From contig NZ_JBJIAA010000019.1 in assembly GCF_045310695.1 (NCBI RefSeq), positions 1 through 64,000 of the forward strand: a stretch of 64,000 bases of DNA, written 5' to 3'. The translations under genes were made by a program, and so were the position numbers. The notes under the pieces are model-generated. The model was given only the letters and a program-made list of their open reading frames with translations. It was not told where the DNA came from and made no database searches. Source of the stretch: Clostridium_S neuense (GTDB lineage: Bacteria; Bacillota; Clostridia; Clostridiales; Clostridiaceae). Every line of letters begins with the position of its first letter. The first letter of the stretch is position 1. This document shows, piece after piece, positions 1-7,992 of the stretch.

Positions 1-323
1 CTGTTATCAGTTTTTGGAAAATGCATTAATCTTTTATTCAATTAGGACTTTTTCAGTGGCCTCAAAAATTCCTCCGTACCTACGGAATTTTAGGTATGAA
101 TCTTTATAACCAATTAAATTTCCATACCATATAATTCTCTTGATTTCTATTGATTAACCATGTTTACAGTGAATTTTTCGTAGAGAAGCGGAAAAAATTT
201 TCCCTTGTATTTCCGGTTTGGCGAACTAACAGAATTGAAGAAATAGTTTAAATAAGATTTTAACAATTTGACGCTTAGATTTATTGATTTTATTTAATAT
301 TTCAAGATTCTGTTAGTTCGCAA
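1..323 (+). repeat. Family A repeat, 5'-truncated and internally deleted copy (A1)
   Basis: The core from about 50 to 215 aligns with the core of the full copies near 18.8 kb and 39.2 kb (ATTCCTCCGT, GGAATTTTAGG, TTTTTCGTAGAGAA and CCGGTTTGGCGAA are shared). The right-hand hairpin has lost its inner arm, but the terminal sequence CTGTTAGTTCGC (310-321) still pairs with GCGAACTAACAG near 221-232. Other copies have GAAGTARCA/TGTTACTTC at these places, so both arms changed together. The first ~50 bases do not match the left hairpin of the other copies well. The element ends about 45 bp from the 3' end of the minus-strand hydrolase gene. Confidence 0.8.
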
Positions 324-366
324 TGTTTAAGTATTATGACTGGATATATTTAATGCGACAGCCACT

Positions 367-1347
367 TTATAATAATTTAGATACTAATAATTCATTAAAT
401 TTATTTGACTCTTCAAATTGTGGGAAATGTGCTGATTCTTCAAACCAAACCAATTCCTTTTTTGGAGCTTCTAGAATATCAAAATAATTTTCAATTGGAT
501 TTTTCTCATATGGCAGATTTTGAAAATCATATCTTCCAATCATAAAATACACTGGAATTTCTAATTTAGGAGCTTCTTTTATAAGATTTATTGATTCTAA
601 TTCATTAAATAATAACTTTCCTGAATTTAGCATAGCTTGGCTAAAGTTCTTTTTCTCTTCCATAGTATATTCTTTAGCTGCCATAATATGCTTCACATAA
701 TCTTCATTAAAGCCGCCTTTAAAATAGTAGCCGTTAAATTTAGCAAACCACTTATCGTTTATAGAGGATTTTTCAAAACTATCTTTTCCACTATATGGTG
801 GCGCTCCTATAGCTTCTAGTTCATTTATAGCTTCAGAATTATTTAAAGCTTTTGCTTTAGTAAGCGCAAAATCATATATTATTTTTTCGGTAATAGAACT
901 ATTGACAACTTGTCCTGTACCAGCAAAGGCATAAAATAATTCTGGATACTTTAAAATTGTCTTAATACCTAAAACGCTTCCCCATGAATGTCCATGAAGA
1001 TATATTTTTTCCTTATTGAATCTTTTCATTAGAGTTGTAACTAATTCGTGTGTATCAGAAATAAATTGCTCAATTGTAATTTTTTCTTCAGGCGCTAAAC
1101 TTTTATATGATTTACCTGAACCTCTTTGATCCCAGGTTACAACAATAAAATGCTTTTCTAGTTCTGCTCCATAATCCTTCCACATACACATATCACATGA
1201 ACCTGGTCCACCATGAAGCATTAATATAACTGGATTATTGATGTTGTTTCCTCTTATTGAAATCCATTGTTCTACTCCACCTATGTTAATAGACTCTAGT
1301 GAGGCTATTCTGTTAATCTCTTTACTTTCATTTGTTATATTATTCAT
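367..1347 (-). CDS. Alpha/beta hydrolase, proline iminopeptidase-like
   Basis: 326-aa alpha/beta-hydrolase of the proline iminopeptidase (S33) type, predicted cytosolic because no signal peptide is seen. The oxyanion loop HGGPG is at 45-49, DQRGSGKS at 73-80 and the nucleophile elbow GHSWGS at 119-124 (Ser121). The likely acid is Asp274 (GRYD) and the likely base His307 (SAHFPQF). The cap domain lies roughly at 140-255. HGGPG plus DQRG-GxS is typical of enzymes releasing N-terminal proline or acting on related amides and esters; the substrate cannot be read from sequence. The start ATG has AAAGGAG seven bases upstream. Monocistronic, ending next to a family A repeat. Confidence 0.9.
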   Translation of the reverse strand: MNNITNESKEINRIASLESINIGGVEQWISIRGNNINNPVILMLHGGPGSCDMCMWKDYGAELEKHFIVVTWDQRGSGKSYKSLAPEEKITIEQFISDTHELVTTLMKRFNKEKIYLHGHSWGSVLGIKTILKYPELFYAFAGTGQVVNSSITEKIIYDFALTKAKALNNSEAINELEAIGAPPYSGKDSFEKSSINDKWFAKFNGYYFKGGFNEDYVKHIMAAKEYTMEEKKNFSQAMLNSGKLLFNELESINLIKEAPKLEIPVYFMIGRYDFQNLPYEKNPIENYFDILEAPKKELVWFEESAHFPQFEESNKFNELLVSKLL

Positions 1348-1583
1348 AATTAATCTCCTTTAATGCATTTTTGATTATATACTCAATTATTGTAACATTC
1401 ATATATAATTTATAATTGAATTCGTTTAGCCAGCTAAATATCGTTTTGTCTTATGTAAGGAAGGTAAACATATGTGGGGGGGGACATCAGCAGATTTTTC
1501 TACAACTAGATATGAGTGATATAAAAATTCGTCCAAATCCCTCATATGTGTATGTGACTAAGCATTGTTACTTGGCACTTTTA

Positions 1584-1763
1584 TCAAATGTGAAACAAAT
1601 ATCCTATGGCTTGAAGTATAAGTACTATACCTAAAACTCTAATTGGAATTCTTGGAAGAGTACCGTCCTTTTTAAAAATTAATACAGCAAGTTTTCCTAT
1701 AAAAATATTCAAAAGAATTCCTACAAGTAACATGATTATATATAAAATAGTTGATATATTCAT
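1584..1763 (-). CDS. Small two-helix membrane protein (59 aa) at the end of the ABC exporter operon
   Basis: Short open frame read directly from the minus strand. It starts with MNISTILYII and ends with QAIGYLFHI. A strong site (GGAGGG, 6-7 bases before the ATG) supports translation. Two hydrophobic segments (about 5-30 and 42-57) are joined by a basic, proline-containing loop (KKDGTLPRIP). It begins 14 bases after the stop of the ABC-2 permease on the same strand, so it is probably the last gene of that operon. I do not recognise a family. It could be a small accessory subunit of the exporter or an unrelated membrane peptide; the strong ribosome site and tight spacing argue against chance. 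Confidence 0.65.
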   Translation of the reverse strand: MNISTILYIIMLLVGILLNIFIGKLAVLIFKKDGTLPRIPIRVLGIVLILQAIGYLFHI

Positions 1764-1777
1764 TTTAAATCCCTCCG

Positions 1778-2929
1778 TTAAGCCCTTTCGGCTTTTATTT
1801 TAATATTTAAAAGAGTATAAGAAATTACAAGGCCTACAATTCCCATAGCGGCAAGAACAATCATTGAAGTTATCTCAGAGTTTAGTGCTGCGTTATTAAA
1901 GGTAATATCTGAAATTGAGTTTATTGCCCAGGCTTCTGGAGTGAATTTTGAAAGTGTTAGGATAACCTTAGAGGAAACTTTATCTAGTGGAAAGAAGGAA
2001 CCGCCGAGCATTCCTGTTAAGGCCATTAATATTGAACATAGTATTGTTAGAGTTTGCTGTCTTTTTATAAAAGGAACAAATATCATTACAATTCCAGTTA
2101 TAGCAAATAGATAAATTGCAAATATAGCAGCTTCTGCACTTAGGCTTTGCGCAAAGGTTATATTAAAAGCGTACTTTCCTATTGCTAAAGTTACTACAAG
2201 CAAAATAAGGCTAAATATATAAGTTGAAGCTATTTTAGATATAAGGTATTTAGAGTAACTGATAGGCGCACTTAGTATTCTACTAAAGGTATCATTTTCT
2301 TTTTCTTCAATTAAGGTTCTAAAGCCTTGAATTATAACGAACCAAAGAAACATTAAAAGGAAGCCTATTAAGCTTGTAGTTGCTTTGTTTTGATTCATAG
2401 AACCACCTTTATCATCTATAGAAATATTTGAATTGATTTTTAGTTTTTTTAGTAGATCGTTTGATACTGTATCTTTAGGTATATTTAAACCATCAGAAAT
2501 ACTTTGAGAATCTATGGCTGCTTTTTTAAGTGTATTTGCTTCACCGAGTACAGCTTCTTTAACTATGGCACCTTCTGAACTTGGATAATTTTGAACCAGT
2601 TTTATATTTAGGTTTTTATCATTAAAAAGATCCTCTTGAAAATTTCTATCTATTATTAAAGCTTCAGGAACATCATTGTTATCAACCTTTTCTCGTACAG
2701 CAGCTTCTGAGGCTGAGATAAGCTTTATATCCTCATTATTTTTTAGCATACTTATAAGTCCACTCGAATAAGGAGTTTTATCTAAATCTGCATAATATAA
2801 ATTTATTTTATTATTAGAACCAGCACTTGAAAAAACATAAGTTAAGGCAATGGGTACTAAAATAGCAAAGAACATAGCAATTCTATTATTAAACAGCAGC
2901 TTTAATTGGTTTTTTATCATTCTTAACAT
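1778..2929 (-). CDS. ABC-2 type transporter permease (distal)
   Basis: About 383-aa ABC-2 permease with the usual plan: one N-terminal membrane helix (NNRIAMFFAILVPIALTYVF), a large extracytoplasmic domain of about 170 residues, then five to six C-terminal helices. The start was placed at the ATG at 2929 because GGAG lies nine bases upstream; an in-frame ATG 33 bases further upstream lacks a site. It overlaps the end of the preceding permease by about 41 bases, indicating translational coupling. Together with that permease and the ATPase it should form a heterodimeric exporter (DrrAB/YhfI-like class). Substrate unknown; such exporters commonly remove drugs, peptides or lipids. Confidence 0.88.
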   Translation of the reverse strand: MLRMIKNQLKLLFNNRIAMFFAILVPIALTYVFSSAGSNNKINLYYADLDKTPYSSGLISMLKNNEDIKLISASEAAVREKVDNNDVPEALIIDRNFQEDLFNDKNLNIKLVQNYPSSEGAIVKEAVLGEANTLKKAAIDSQSISDGLNIPKDTVSNDLLKKLKINSNISIDDKGGSMNQNKATTSLIGFLLMFLWFVIIQGFRTLIEEKENDTFSRILSAPISYSKYLISKIASTYIFSLILLVVTLAIGKYAFNITFAQSLSAEAAIFAIYLFAITGIVMIFVPFIKRQQTLTILCSILMALTGMLGGSFFPLDKVSSKVILTLSKFTPEAWAINSISDITFNNAALNSEITSMIVLAAMGIVGLVISYTLLNIKIKAERA

Positions 2930-4157
2930 TTTCGTTATCTCCTTTTTGAGTTGATTTTGCACTATAAAAATGCAGTGCGATTATAAGAAATACTAAGCCT
3001 AAGCCTAAAAGCTCTAAAATATCTGTATAGTTAGCCGAAAAATTACTGCCTTCGCATACCCTTAAATAGCAATTTATTGCTTTACCGTTAGGAACTATCT
3101 GCTGAATTTTTTGCATAGCCTCTGGAAGAGCAGTTTTTTGAATGATACTTCCACCCAAAACACTTAGGCCCCAAAGAATAAGAGAAGCATAACTTGATAT
3201 AGAGGTTTGATCCTTAGCCACTGTGCCAGCGAAGAACACTATAGAACCTACAGTAAAACCGTAGCAAATAGTTACTATAAGAAGGTACAGAGGATTTCCT
3301 AAAGCTGCGCCAAATATTAAATGGCAGGCGGTTAATACTATAAACATTTGTACAGCAATAGCTAAAATCATTCCGAATATTTTACCAAGGGCATATTGAA
3401 GATCCTTAGTAGGAGTTGTCTTTATTCTAAATTGTGTATTATTTAGTTTATCGTCAACTATACCGTGAGCAAGTTCAAGAGCTGTTAATATTGAAAACAT
3501 TACGCAGATGCCAATTGTACAGTAGGTCATTACATTAGTAGGCTTGATATTTTTATTTGTTGCTACGGTAGAAAGTTCAGAGGAATAATCTGTATTTTGA
3601 ATTTTGCTAATAATAGACTGCAAATTAGGGGTTTTAAGTGAAGCCTTTGAAAGAACTTCATTTTCCTCGATTCTTATGGTGTTTATGCTTTGATTGAATT
3701 TATTTAAAATACTTTTTACAATCATTTTGTTTAATAAGTTGCTATTGTCAGCAATTAGTGAAATATTGGTTTTTGTATTGTCTAAATAAGCTTTTGTAAA
3801 ATTCTTTGGTACGTATACAAAAGCTGCTATTTTTTTGTCCTTAACCATTTTCTTACCTTCACTGTAGCTTGTTACTTTTGTTATAGAAAAATATGCTTTT
3901 GCGTCCTTAGAGCCTAAAACATCACTTTTAAGGGTTTCTCCAAGAGAGAAGTTTTGATTATCTTCTGTAACAGCAGAGTCTTCGCTAAAGATGCCAACTT
4001 GAAATTTTGAAACAGGTTTAGTGGAATCTTGATTTCCAAAAGCGGTTCCTAAGATTAAAACTATAGCAATTGGAAAGAGCATTAATTTTAAATAAAATAC
4101 TTTAGTTTTTGAAAGCAATTTTAAATCCAGTAAAATGAGTTTTAATAATCTAATCAA
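2889..4157 (-). CDS. ABC-2 type transporter permease (proximal)
   Basis: 422-aa ABC-2 permease. It has an N-terminal helix at about 22-42, an external domain at about 45-205 with Lys/Ser/Asn-rich sequence, and a C-terminal block of helices from about 210 to 400, followed by a charged tail (QKGDNENVKNDKKP). It is a diverged paralogue of the next gene, and both are needed for a heterodimeric channel. It lies 15 bases after the ATPase gene. The order ATPase-permease-permease-small protein, all on the minus strand, is typical of TCS-controlled drug or antimicrobial peptide exporters in Firmicutes. Confidence 0.88.
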   Translation of the reverse strand: MIRLLKLILLDLKLLSKTKVFYLKLMLFPIAIVLILGTAFGNQDSTKPVSKFQVGIFSEDSAVTEDNQNFSLGETLKSDVLGSKDAKAYFSITKVTSYSEGKKMVKDKKIAAFVYVPKNFTKAYLDNTKTNISLIADNSNLLNKMIVKSILNKFNQSINTIRIEENEVLSKASLKTPNLQSIISKIQNTDYSSELSTVATNKNIKPTNVMTYCTIGICVMFSILTALELAHGIVDDKLNNTQFRIKTTPTKDLQYALGKIFGMILAIAVQMFIVLTACHLIFGAALGNPLYLLIVTICYGFTVGSIVFFAGTVAKDQTSISSYASLILWGLSVLGGSIIQKTALPEAMQKIQQIVPNGKAINCYLRVCEGSNFSANYTDILELLGLGLVFLIIALHFYSAKSTQKGDNENVKNDKKPIKAAV

Positions 4158-4172
4158 GATAATTCCTCCTCT

Positions 4173-5105
4173 CTATTCTCTTAAGGATTTGCCAGTTACT
4201 TGAAGGAATATACTTTCTAAGTTTACTTCTTCATATTTGAAGCTCTTAAGTTTTATTCCAAGACCTCTAACCTTATCAATAACATCCATAGCATTTGTTT
4301 TATTGGGGGATACAAGCATATAAATTTCATTTTTATCAATAGATACTTTTTCTATGCCGTGTATAGTCTTTATAGCCTCAAGTGCTTTTTCATTTGCTGT
4401 GCTGTAGTTTAAAGTTAAGGTGTCACAAGCATCTATTTTTTCTTTAAGTTCTTCCTTTGTTCCAAGAACTATTAATTTTCCATGATCAACTATTGCAACT
4501 CTTCTGCAGAGAAACTCAACTTCTTCCATGTAATGACTTGTATAAATTACTGTCATGCCTTTTTCTTCATTTAATCTTTTTACTGTTTCGAGTATGTGAT
4601 TTCTAGATTGGGGGTCTATACCAACGGTAGGTTCATCAAGTATTAATAATTTAGGGTTGTTCATTAGTGCAACGCCTATATTTACTCTTCTTTTCATGCC
4701 TCCAGAAAATTCGCTGACAGCTTGATTTTTTTTATCCTTTAATTCAATTATTTCAAGCACCTCATCACACCTTTTTTTTATTTCACTATTTGAAAGTCCG
4801 TAAAGGCTGCCGAAGAATTCTAAGTTATCCTTTGCACTTAAAGATTGATATAGGGCTATATCCTGTGGAACTATTCCCATTATTTTTTTAGCTTCAATAG
4901 GATTTTTACTAAGGGATTTTTCATTGATTTTTATTTCTCCACTGGTAGGTGCTTTAACGGTACTTATCATAGATACAGTTGTGGATTTCCCAGCACCATT
5001 TGGGCCAAGTAGTCCAAAAACTTCACCATCATTAACCTTTAAACTTATATTATCAACAGCAGTGTAATCTCCGAATTTTTTTGTAAGATTTATTAATTCA
5101 AGCAT
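4173..5105 (-). CDS. ABC transporter ATP-binding protein (DrrA-type)
   Basis: ATPase of the exporter, about 310 aa. Walker A is GPNGAGKST (about residues 34-42), the signature is FSGGMKRR, Walker B is LLILDEPT with PTVGIDP D-loop sequence, and the switch His is in YTSHYMEE. A C-terminal extension of about 90 residues follows the core fold, as in DrrA/CcmA-type exporters. The start at 5105 (MLELINL) was chosen because GGAGG sits seven bases upstream. It is the first gene of the minus-strand operon and is divergent from the histidine kinase at 5558. A family C repeat lies directly upstream. Confidence 0.92.
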   Translation of the reverse strand: MLELINLTKKFGDYTAVDNISLKVNDGEVFGLLGPNGAGKSTTVSMISTVKAPTSGEIKINEKSLSKNPIEAKKIMGIVPQDIALYQSLSAKDNLEFFGSLYGLSNSEIKKRCDEVLEIIELKDKKNQAVSEFSGGMKRRVNIGVALMNNPKLLILDEPTVGIDPQSRNHILETVKRLNEEKGMTVIYTSHYMEEVEFLCRRVAIVDHGKLIVLGTKEELKEKIDACDTLTLNYSTANEKALEAIKTIHGIEKVSIDKNEIYMLVSPNKTNAMDVIDKVRGLGIKLKSFKYEEVNLESIFLQVTGKSLRE

Positions 5106-5123
5106 CGTAATACCTCCATTCAT

Positions 5124-5395
5124 TTATAGATAAACAACTTGAAACTTGAAAACAACAAATTTCAGGTTTATCCTATAAAACTAAGATTTAACTTAGAGTA
5201 CAGAGTACAATTGACAGAGGACAGTGAAGGATGATTTTCTTCCGCTTTGCTCCAGAAAATCTTAAAACTTAATATTGACATTATTTTAAAATATAACATA
5301 ATTGCATTTATATAATTTTAGATTTATCTGACGAAAGGAAGATAAATCAACCTTCTCTGTACTCTGTAATCTGTACTCTAGTTAAAAGTAGTTTT
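5124..5395. repeat. Family B start plus family C repeat (copy C1)
   Basis: Begins with TATAGATAAACAACTTGAA. It continues with a tract of near-repeated units (AGAGTACA, GAGTACAATTGACAGAGG, ACAGTGAAGGATGATTTT), a middle part, and a right end (TTCTCTGTACTCTG, AATCTGTACTCTAG) that is an inverted copy of the left tract. The same left tract recurs almost identically near 49.80 kb and in diverged form near 19.23 kb and 63.24 kb. Non-coding, located in the divergent promoter region between the exporter operon and its candidate TCS. Confidence 0.7.
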
Positions 5396-5425
5396 ATCAT
5401 TTAAGTCAATTTTACTGTATAAATG

Positions 5426-5495
5426 AGTACTTTAATATTCACTAAAGTACCCAATTTGAATAGTACTTTAGACAGCAATTTATGTATTACTTTAG
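5426..5495. promoter_or_regulatory. Cluster of AGTACTTTAG boxes, likely operator
   Basis: Four copies of a decamer in 70 bp: AGTACTTTAA at 5426, its inverted form ACTAAAGTAC at 5441, AGTACTTTAG at 5462 and ATTACTTTAG at 5486. The first two form a perfect inverted repeat (GTACTTTA at 5427-5434, TAAAGTAC at 5443-5450). They lie 60-130 bp upstream of a NarL/LiaR-type TCS and between it and a divergent ABC exporter. The natural inference is binding by that response regulator. Confidence 0.6.
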
Positions 5496-5520
5496 TCATA
5501 TAGAGAAGAGGCACGTATGG

Positions 5521-5529
5521 TGATATAAT
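5521..5529 (+). promoter_or_regulatory. Extended -10 promoter for the TCS at 5558
   Basis: TGATATAAT is an extended -10 element (TG, one base, TATAAT). It lies 29 bp before the TTG start and just downstream of the AGTACTTTAG boxes. No good -35 is seen, which fits an activated promoter. Confidence 0.5.
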
Positions 5530-5557
5530 TTAATAAACAGGATGGAGGAGGATACTT

Positions 5558-6721
5558 TTGATTGATTTTTTATCTCCTAAAGCTAGATTATTAGCCTTTA
5601 AATTTGGCAGAGTTTCAGCTTTACTTATAATGTTTTATGAGGGTTTACTTGTATTTCATAAGGATTTGAGGTTTGCATTATTTACAACTGCTTTAATTAT
5701 GATTGCAGGAATTAATGATTTTATAAGAGGAGAGGGTTTTAAGCAGAATAAATCTATCGGATATTGCTTATCTTTTATATTAAGTAGTATTCTGAGTGTT
5801 TATTTTTCTTGTAAAATTGACGGCTATGGGTCTGATATGTATGTTATTACATTGGTTATAGATTTGATTATTTTTAATGAAAAGATACCTGCTTTTCTTA
5901 TGGTAGTTAATTTTATAAGTATTGTTATTCCATATAAACTTAAGACTAATCTTAGCCTTCAAGAGATATTTTTTAAATATCTAAATATAATCGTAGTTAT
6001 TTTTGTAATTAGAAGTATGTTTATTGAAAAAATGAAGACAGAAAAATTAAATAAAGAACTCAATGATGCAAATTTAAAGTTAAAGGAGTACTCTTCCAAA
6101 ATAGAGGAGCTTACAGCTCAAAGAGAGAGAAAAAGAATTGCTCAGGAGCTTCATGATTCAATAGGACATTCGCTTATAGCTTTAAACATGAATTTGGAGT
6201 ATGCTGAAAATGTGGTAGATATAAAGCCGGAGAAAGCAAAAGAAGTTATAAATAAAGCACACGCTATATCAAAGAATTGTATAATAAAGCTTAGAGAGGT
6301 AGTAAGTGTAATGAAAGAAGATTCTTCAGTAAATAATTTGCATGAAGCAATTAATAAGCTCTTTCAAAATTTTAAGAGCAATGAAAAATATAAGTTTAAT
6401 TTGAAGATGTATGATGGAATTGAAGAGGAAACAGGCAATATAAAAAGCTGCATTTATAAGACAGTAATGGAAGGCATAACAAATGGAATTAAGCATGGAA
6501 AAGCGGAAGAATTTAATGTAGAAATAGAGAAGTCTTGTGATAATATACTATTTAAAGTTAGCAATAATGGGTTAGGCTGCAGCAATATTAATAAATCTAA
6601 TGGAATGGTTGGGATAGAGAAGAGAGTAACTGACCTTGGGGGCTCTGTTAAATTTTACTGTAAAAATGGAACTGGATTTATAATTGATGCAATTATACCT
6701 GCGGGGAGGAAGGAATTATGA
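5558..6721 (+). CDS. Sensor histidine kinase, LiaS/DesK type (HisKA_3)
   Basis: 387-aa membrane kinase. Residues about 18-153 carry five or so membrane helices with very short external loops. A short coiled linker follows, then the HisKA_3 dimerisation box RKRIAQELHDSIGHSL with phospho-acceptor His199. The ATPase domain has the N box (EGITNGIKHG) and a G box (NNGLGCSN, NGMVGIEKR). The compact helical sensor resembles intramembrane-sensing kinases that detect envelope or membrane stress. TTG start, with GGAGGAGG five bases upstream. The stop overlaps the start of the response regulator gene by four bases (ATGA). Probably controls the divergent ABC exporter. Confidence 0.9.
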   Translation: MIDFLSPKARLLAFKFGRVSALLIMFYEGLLVFHKDLRFALFTTALIMIAGINDFIRGEGFKQNKSIGYCLSFILSSILSVYFSCKIDGYGSDMYVITLVIDLIIFNEKIPAFLMVVNFISIVIPYKLKTNLSLQEIFFKYLNIIVVIFVIRSMFIEKMKTEKLNKELNDANLKLKEYSSKIEELTAQRERKRIAQELHDSIGHSLIALNMNLEYAENVVDIKPEKAKEVINKAHAISKNCIIKLREVVSVMKEDSSVNNLHEAINKLFQNFKSNEKYKFNLKMYDGIEEETGNIKSCIYKTVMEGITNGIKHGKAEEFNVEIEKSCDNILFKVSNNGLGCSNINKSNGMVGIEKRVTDLGGSVKFYCKNGTGFIIDAIIPAGRKEL

Positions 6722-7377
6722 TAAAGGTTGTAATAGTCGATGATCAGGAAATTGTAAGGGAAGGGCTTAAGATGATACTTAGCCTTCATGAAGAAATTGA
6801 AATTATCGGAGAGGCTTCAAATGGTCAGGAGCTTTTAAAGATTGTAGAAGATCAAATGCCTGAGGTTGTACTAATGGATATAAGGATGCCTGTTATGAAT
6901 GGTATTGAAACTACGAAAATTATGAAAGAGAAATATCCTGATGTAAAAATTATAATATTAACTACTTTTAATGAGGATGAATATATATTTGAAGGACTAA
7001 AAAATGGTGCAGACAGCTATATCCTTAAGGATTCTGGTTCTAAGGAAATATTAACAGCAATTAAAAGTGTTACTCAAGGCGAAATGCTTTTGAATCCTAA
7101 GGTTACAGCTAAGGTTGTAAATGCATTAAATTCCTTGAAGCCTGTTTCTGAGCCTAAAAATGATGATAGTGAGAAGGAAAAACTTCTAGAAACACTTACA
7201 CCAAGAGAGCTTGAAGTTGCAAAGCATGTTTTAGAAGGCAAAAGCAATAAGGAAATTGCACAGGAGCTTTTTGTTACAGAAGGTACTGTTAAAAATTATG
7301 TTTCTAAGATACTTGAAAAACTTGAACTAAAGAGCAGAACGGAACTTATTGTATGGGGTAAAAATAATAAAATATGA
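6718..7377 (+). CDS. Response regulator, NarL/FixJ (LuxR-HTH) family
   Basis: 219 aa. Receiver domain at 1-120: acidic pocket (VDDQ), phospho-acceptor Asp54 (VLMDIRMP), conserved Lys104 (YILKD). A short linker is followed by a LuxR-type HTH at about 155-210 (LTPRELEVAKHVLEGKSNKE). It is translationally coupled to the kinase by an ATGA overlap. In this LiaR/DesR-like class the regulator usually controls an adjacent transport operon, here the exporter at 1.6-5.1 kb. The AGTACTTTAG cluster at 5426-5495 is the obvious candidate site, including autoregulation. Confidence 0.92.
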   Translation: MIKVVIVDDQEIVREGLKMILSLHEEIEIIGEASNGQELLKIVEDQMPEVVLMDIRMPVMNGIETTKIMKEKYPDVKIIILTTFNEDEYIFEGLKNGADSYILKDSGSKEILTAIKSVTQGEMLLNPKVTAKVVNALNSLKPVSEPKNDDSEKEKLLETLTPRELEVAKHVLEGKSNKEIAQELFVTEGTVKNYVSKILEKLELKSRTELIVWGKNNKI

Positions 7378-7444
7378 AGTATATAAAGGGTTACCATACT
7401 GAAGCTTAAGTTATGCATGTTTCAAAATAAGCCATGGTGCTATA

Positions 7445-7540
7445 ATGTATTACATAAGAAAGGAACTGCTACTTAATGGATTTACTGGTCCAAGCTTTGG
7501 TAAGGCTAAAAATGGATTACTTTATACTTTTGAAAAATAA
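7445..7540 (+). pseudogene. Possible gene remnant
   Basis: A 31-codon open frame ending GFTGPSFGKAKNGLLYTFEK. The sequence looks protein-like rather than random, but no ribosome site precedes its ATG and nothing homologous was recognised. It sits in the 175-bp gap before the DUF3795 gene and is best read as the tail of a lost gene. Confidence 0.25.
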
Positions 7541-7552
7541 AGAGGTGTTTTT

Positions 7553-7894
7553 ATGGAAAAGGATTTAAAAATGATATCTCCATGCGGAATTAATTGCGGA
7601 GAATGTCCTGCTTACAAGGTATCTATATCCGGTAATATGAAGGATAAGAAAAGATTGGCAAAGGAGTGGTCAACTCCAAATTGTAAATTTAATGCTAAAG
7701 AAATTTATTGTACAGGCTGTTTGGAAACAGAATGGAAAATGACTAGTGATTGCAAAATAAGGAAGTGCTGCAAGGCAAGAAAATTAACAAATTGCGCTTG
7801 CTGTAAATTTTATCCTTGTGAAAAATGCAATAAGAACGATATGCTTGATGTGATAAGAAATAGTACTTCAGAAAGAAACGATTTGGAAGATTAA
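7553..7894 (+). CDS. DUF3795 cysteine-rich protein
   Basis: 113-aa soluble protein dominated by Cys pairs: SPCGINCGECPAY near the N terminus, then TPNCKF, IYCTGCLE, SDCKIRKCCKAR, NCACCKFYPCEKC. This spacing is the DUF3795 signature. The family is common in clostridia and probably binds metal (zinc or Fe-S) through these cysteines; no reaction is established. AGAGGTG lies upstream of the ATG. Appears monocistronic and convergent with the secreted DUF5050 protein. Confidence 0.85.
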   Translation: MEKDLKMISPCGINCGECPAYKVSISGNMKDKKRLAKEWSTPNCKFNAKEIYCTGCLETEWKMTSDCKIRKCCKARKLTNCACCKFYPCEKCNKNDMLDVIRNSTSERNDLED

Positions 7895-7933
7895 AATTAG
7901 CATTAGTAAATTTATGTTGAAAAACTGGAAATT

Positions 7934-7985
7934 GAAAAGCAGAGTAGAGAAAAATCATCCTTCACCCTACTCCTTGCTCTTTAAT
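7934..7985. terminator. Imperfect bidirectional terminator between convergent genes
   Basis: AAAGCAGAGTAG pairs imperfectly with CTACTCCTTGCTCTTT across a 20-base loop containing ATCATCCTTCACC, a piece of the family C tract. It lies between the stops at 7894 and 7993. Confidence 0.45.
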
Positions 7986-7992
7986 CTGTTTT

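Noticed and set aside
1416..1634. 72-codon plus-strand frame crossing a run of eight G residues
   Set aside because: No ribosome site, atypical composition, and its 3' part is antisense to the well-supported 59-aa membrane protein gene. The G run could be slippage-prone, but no gene depends on it.
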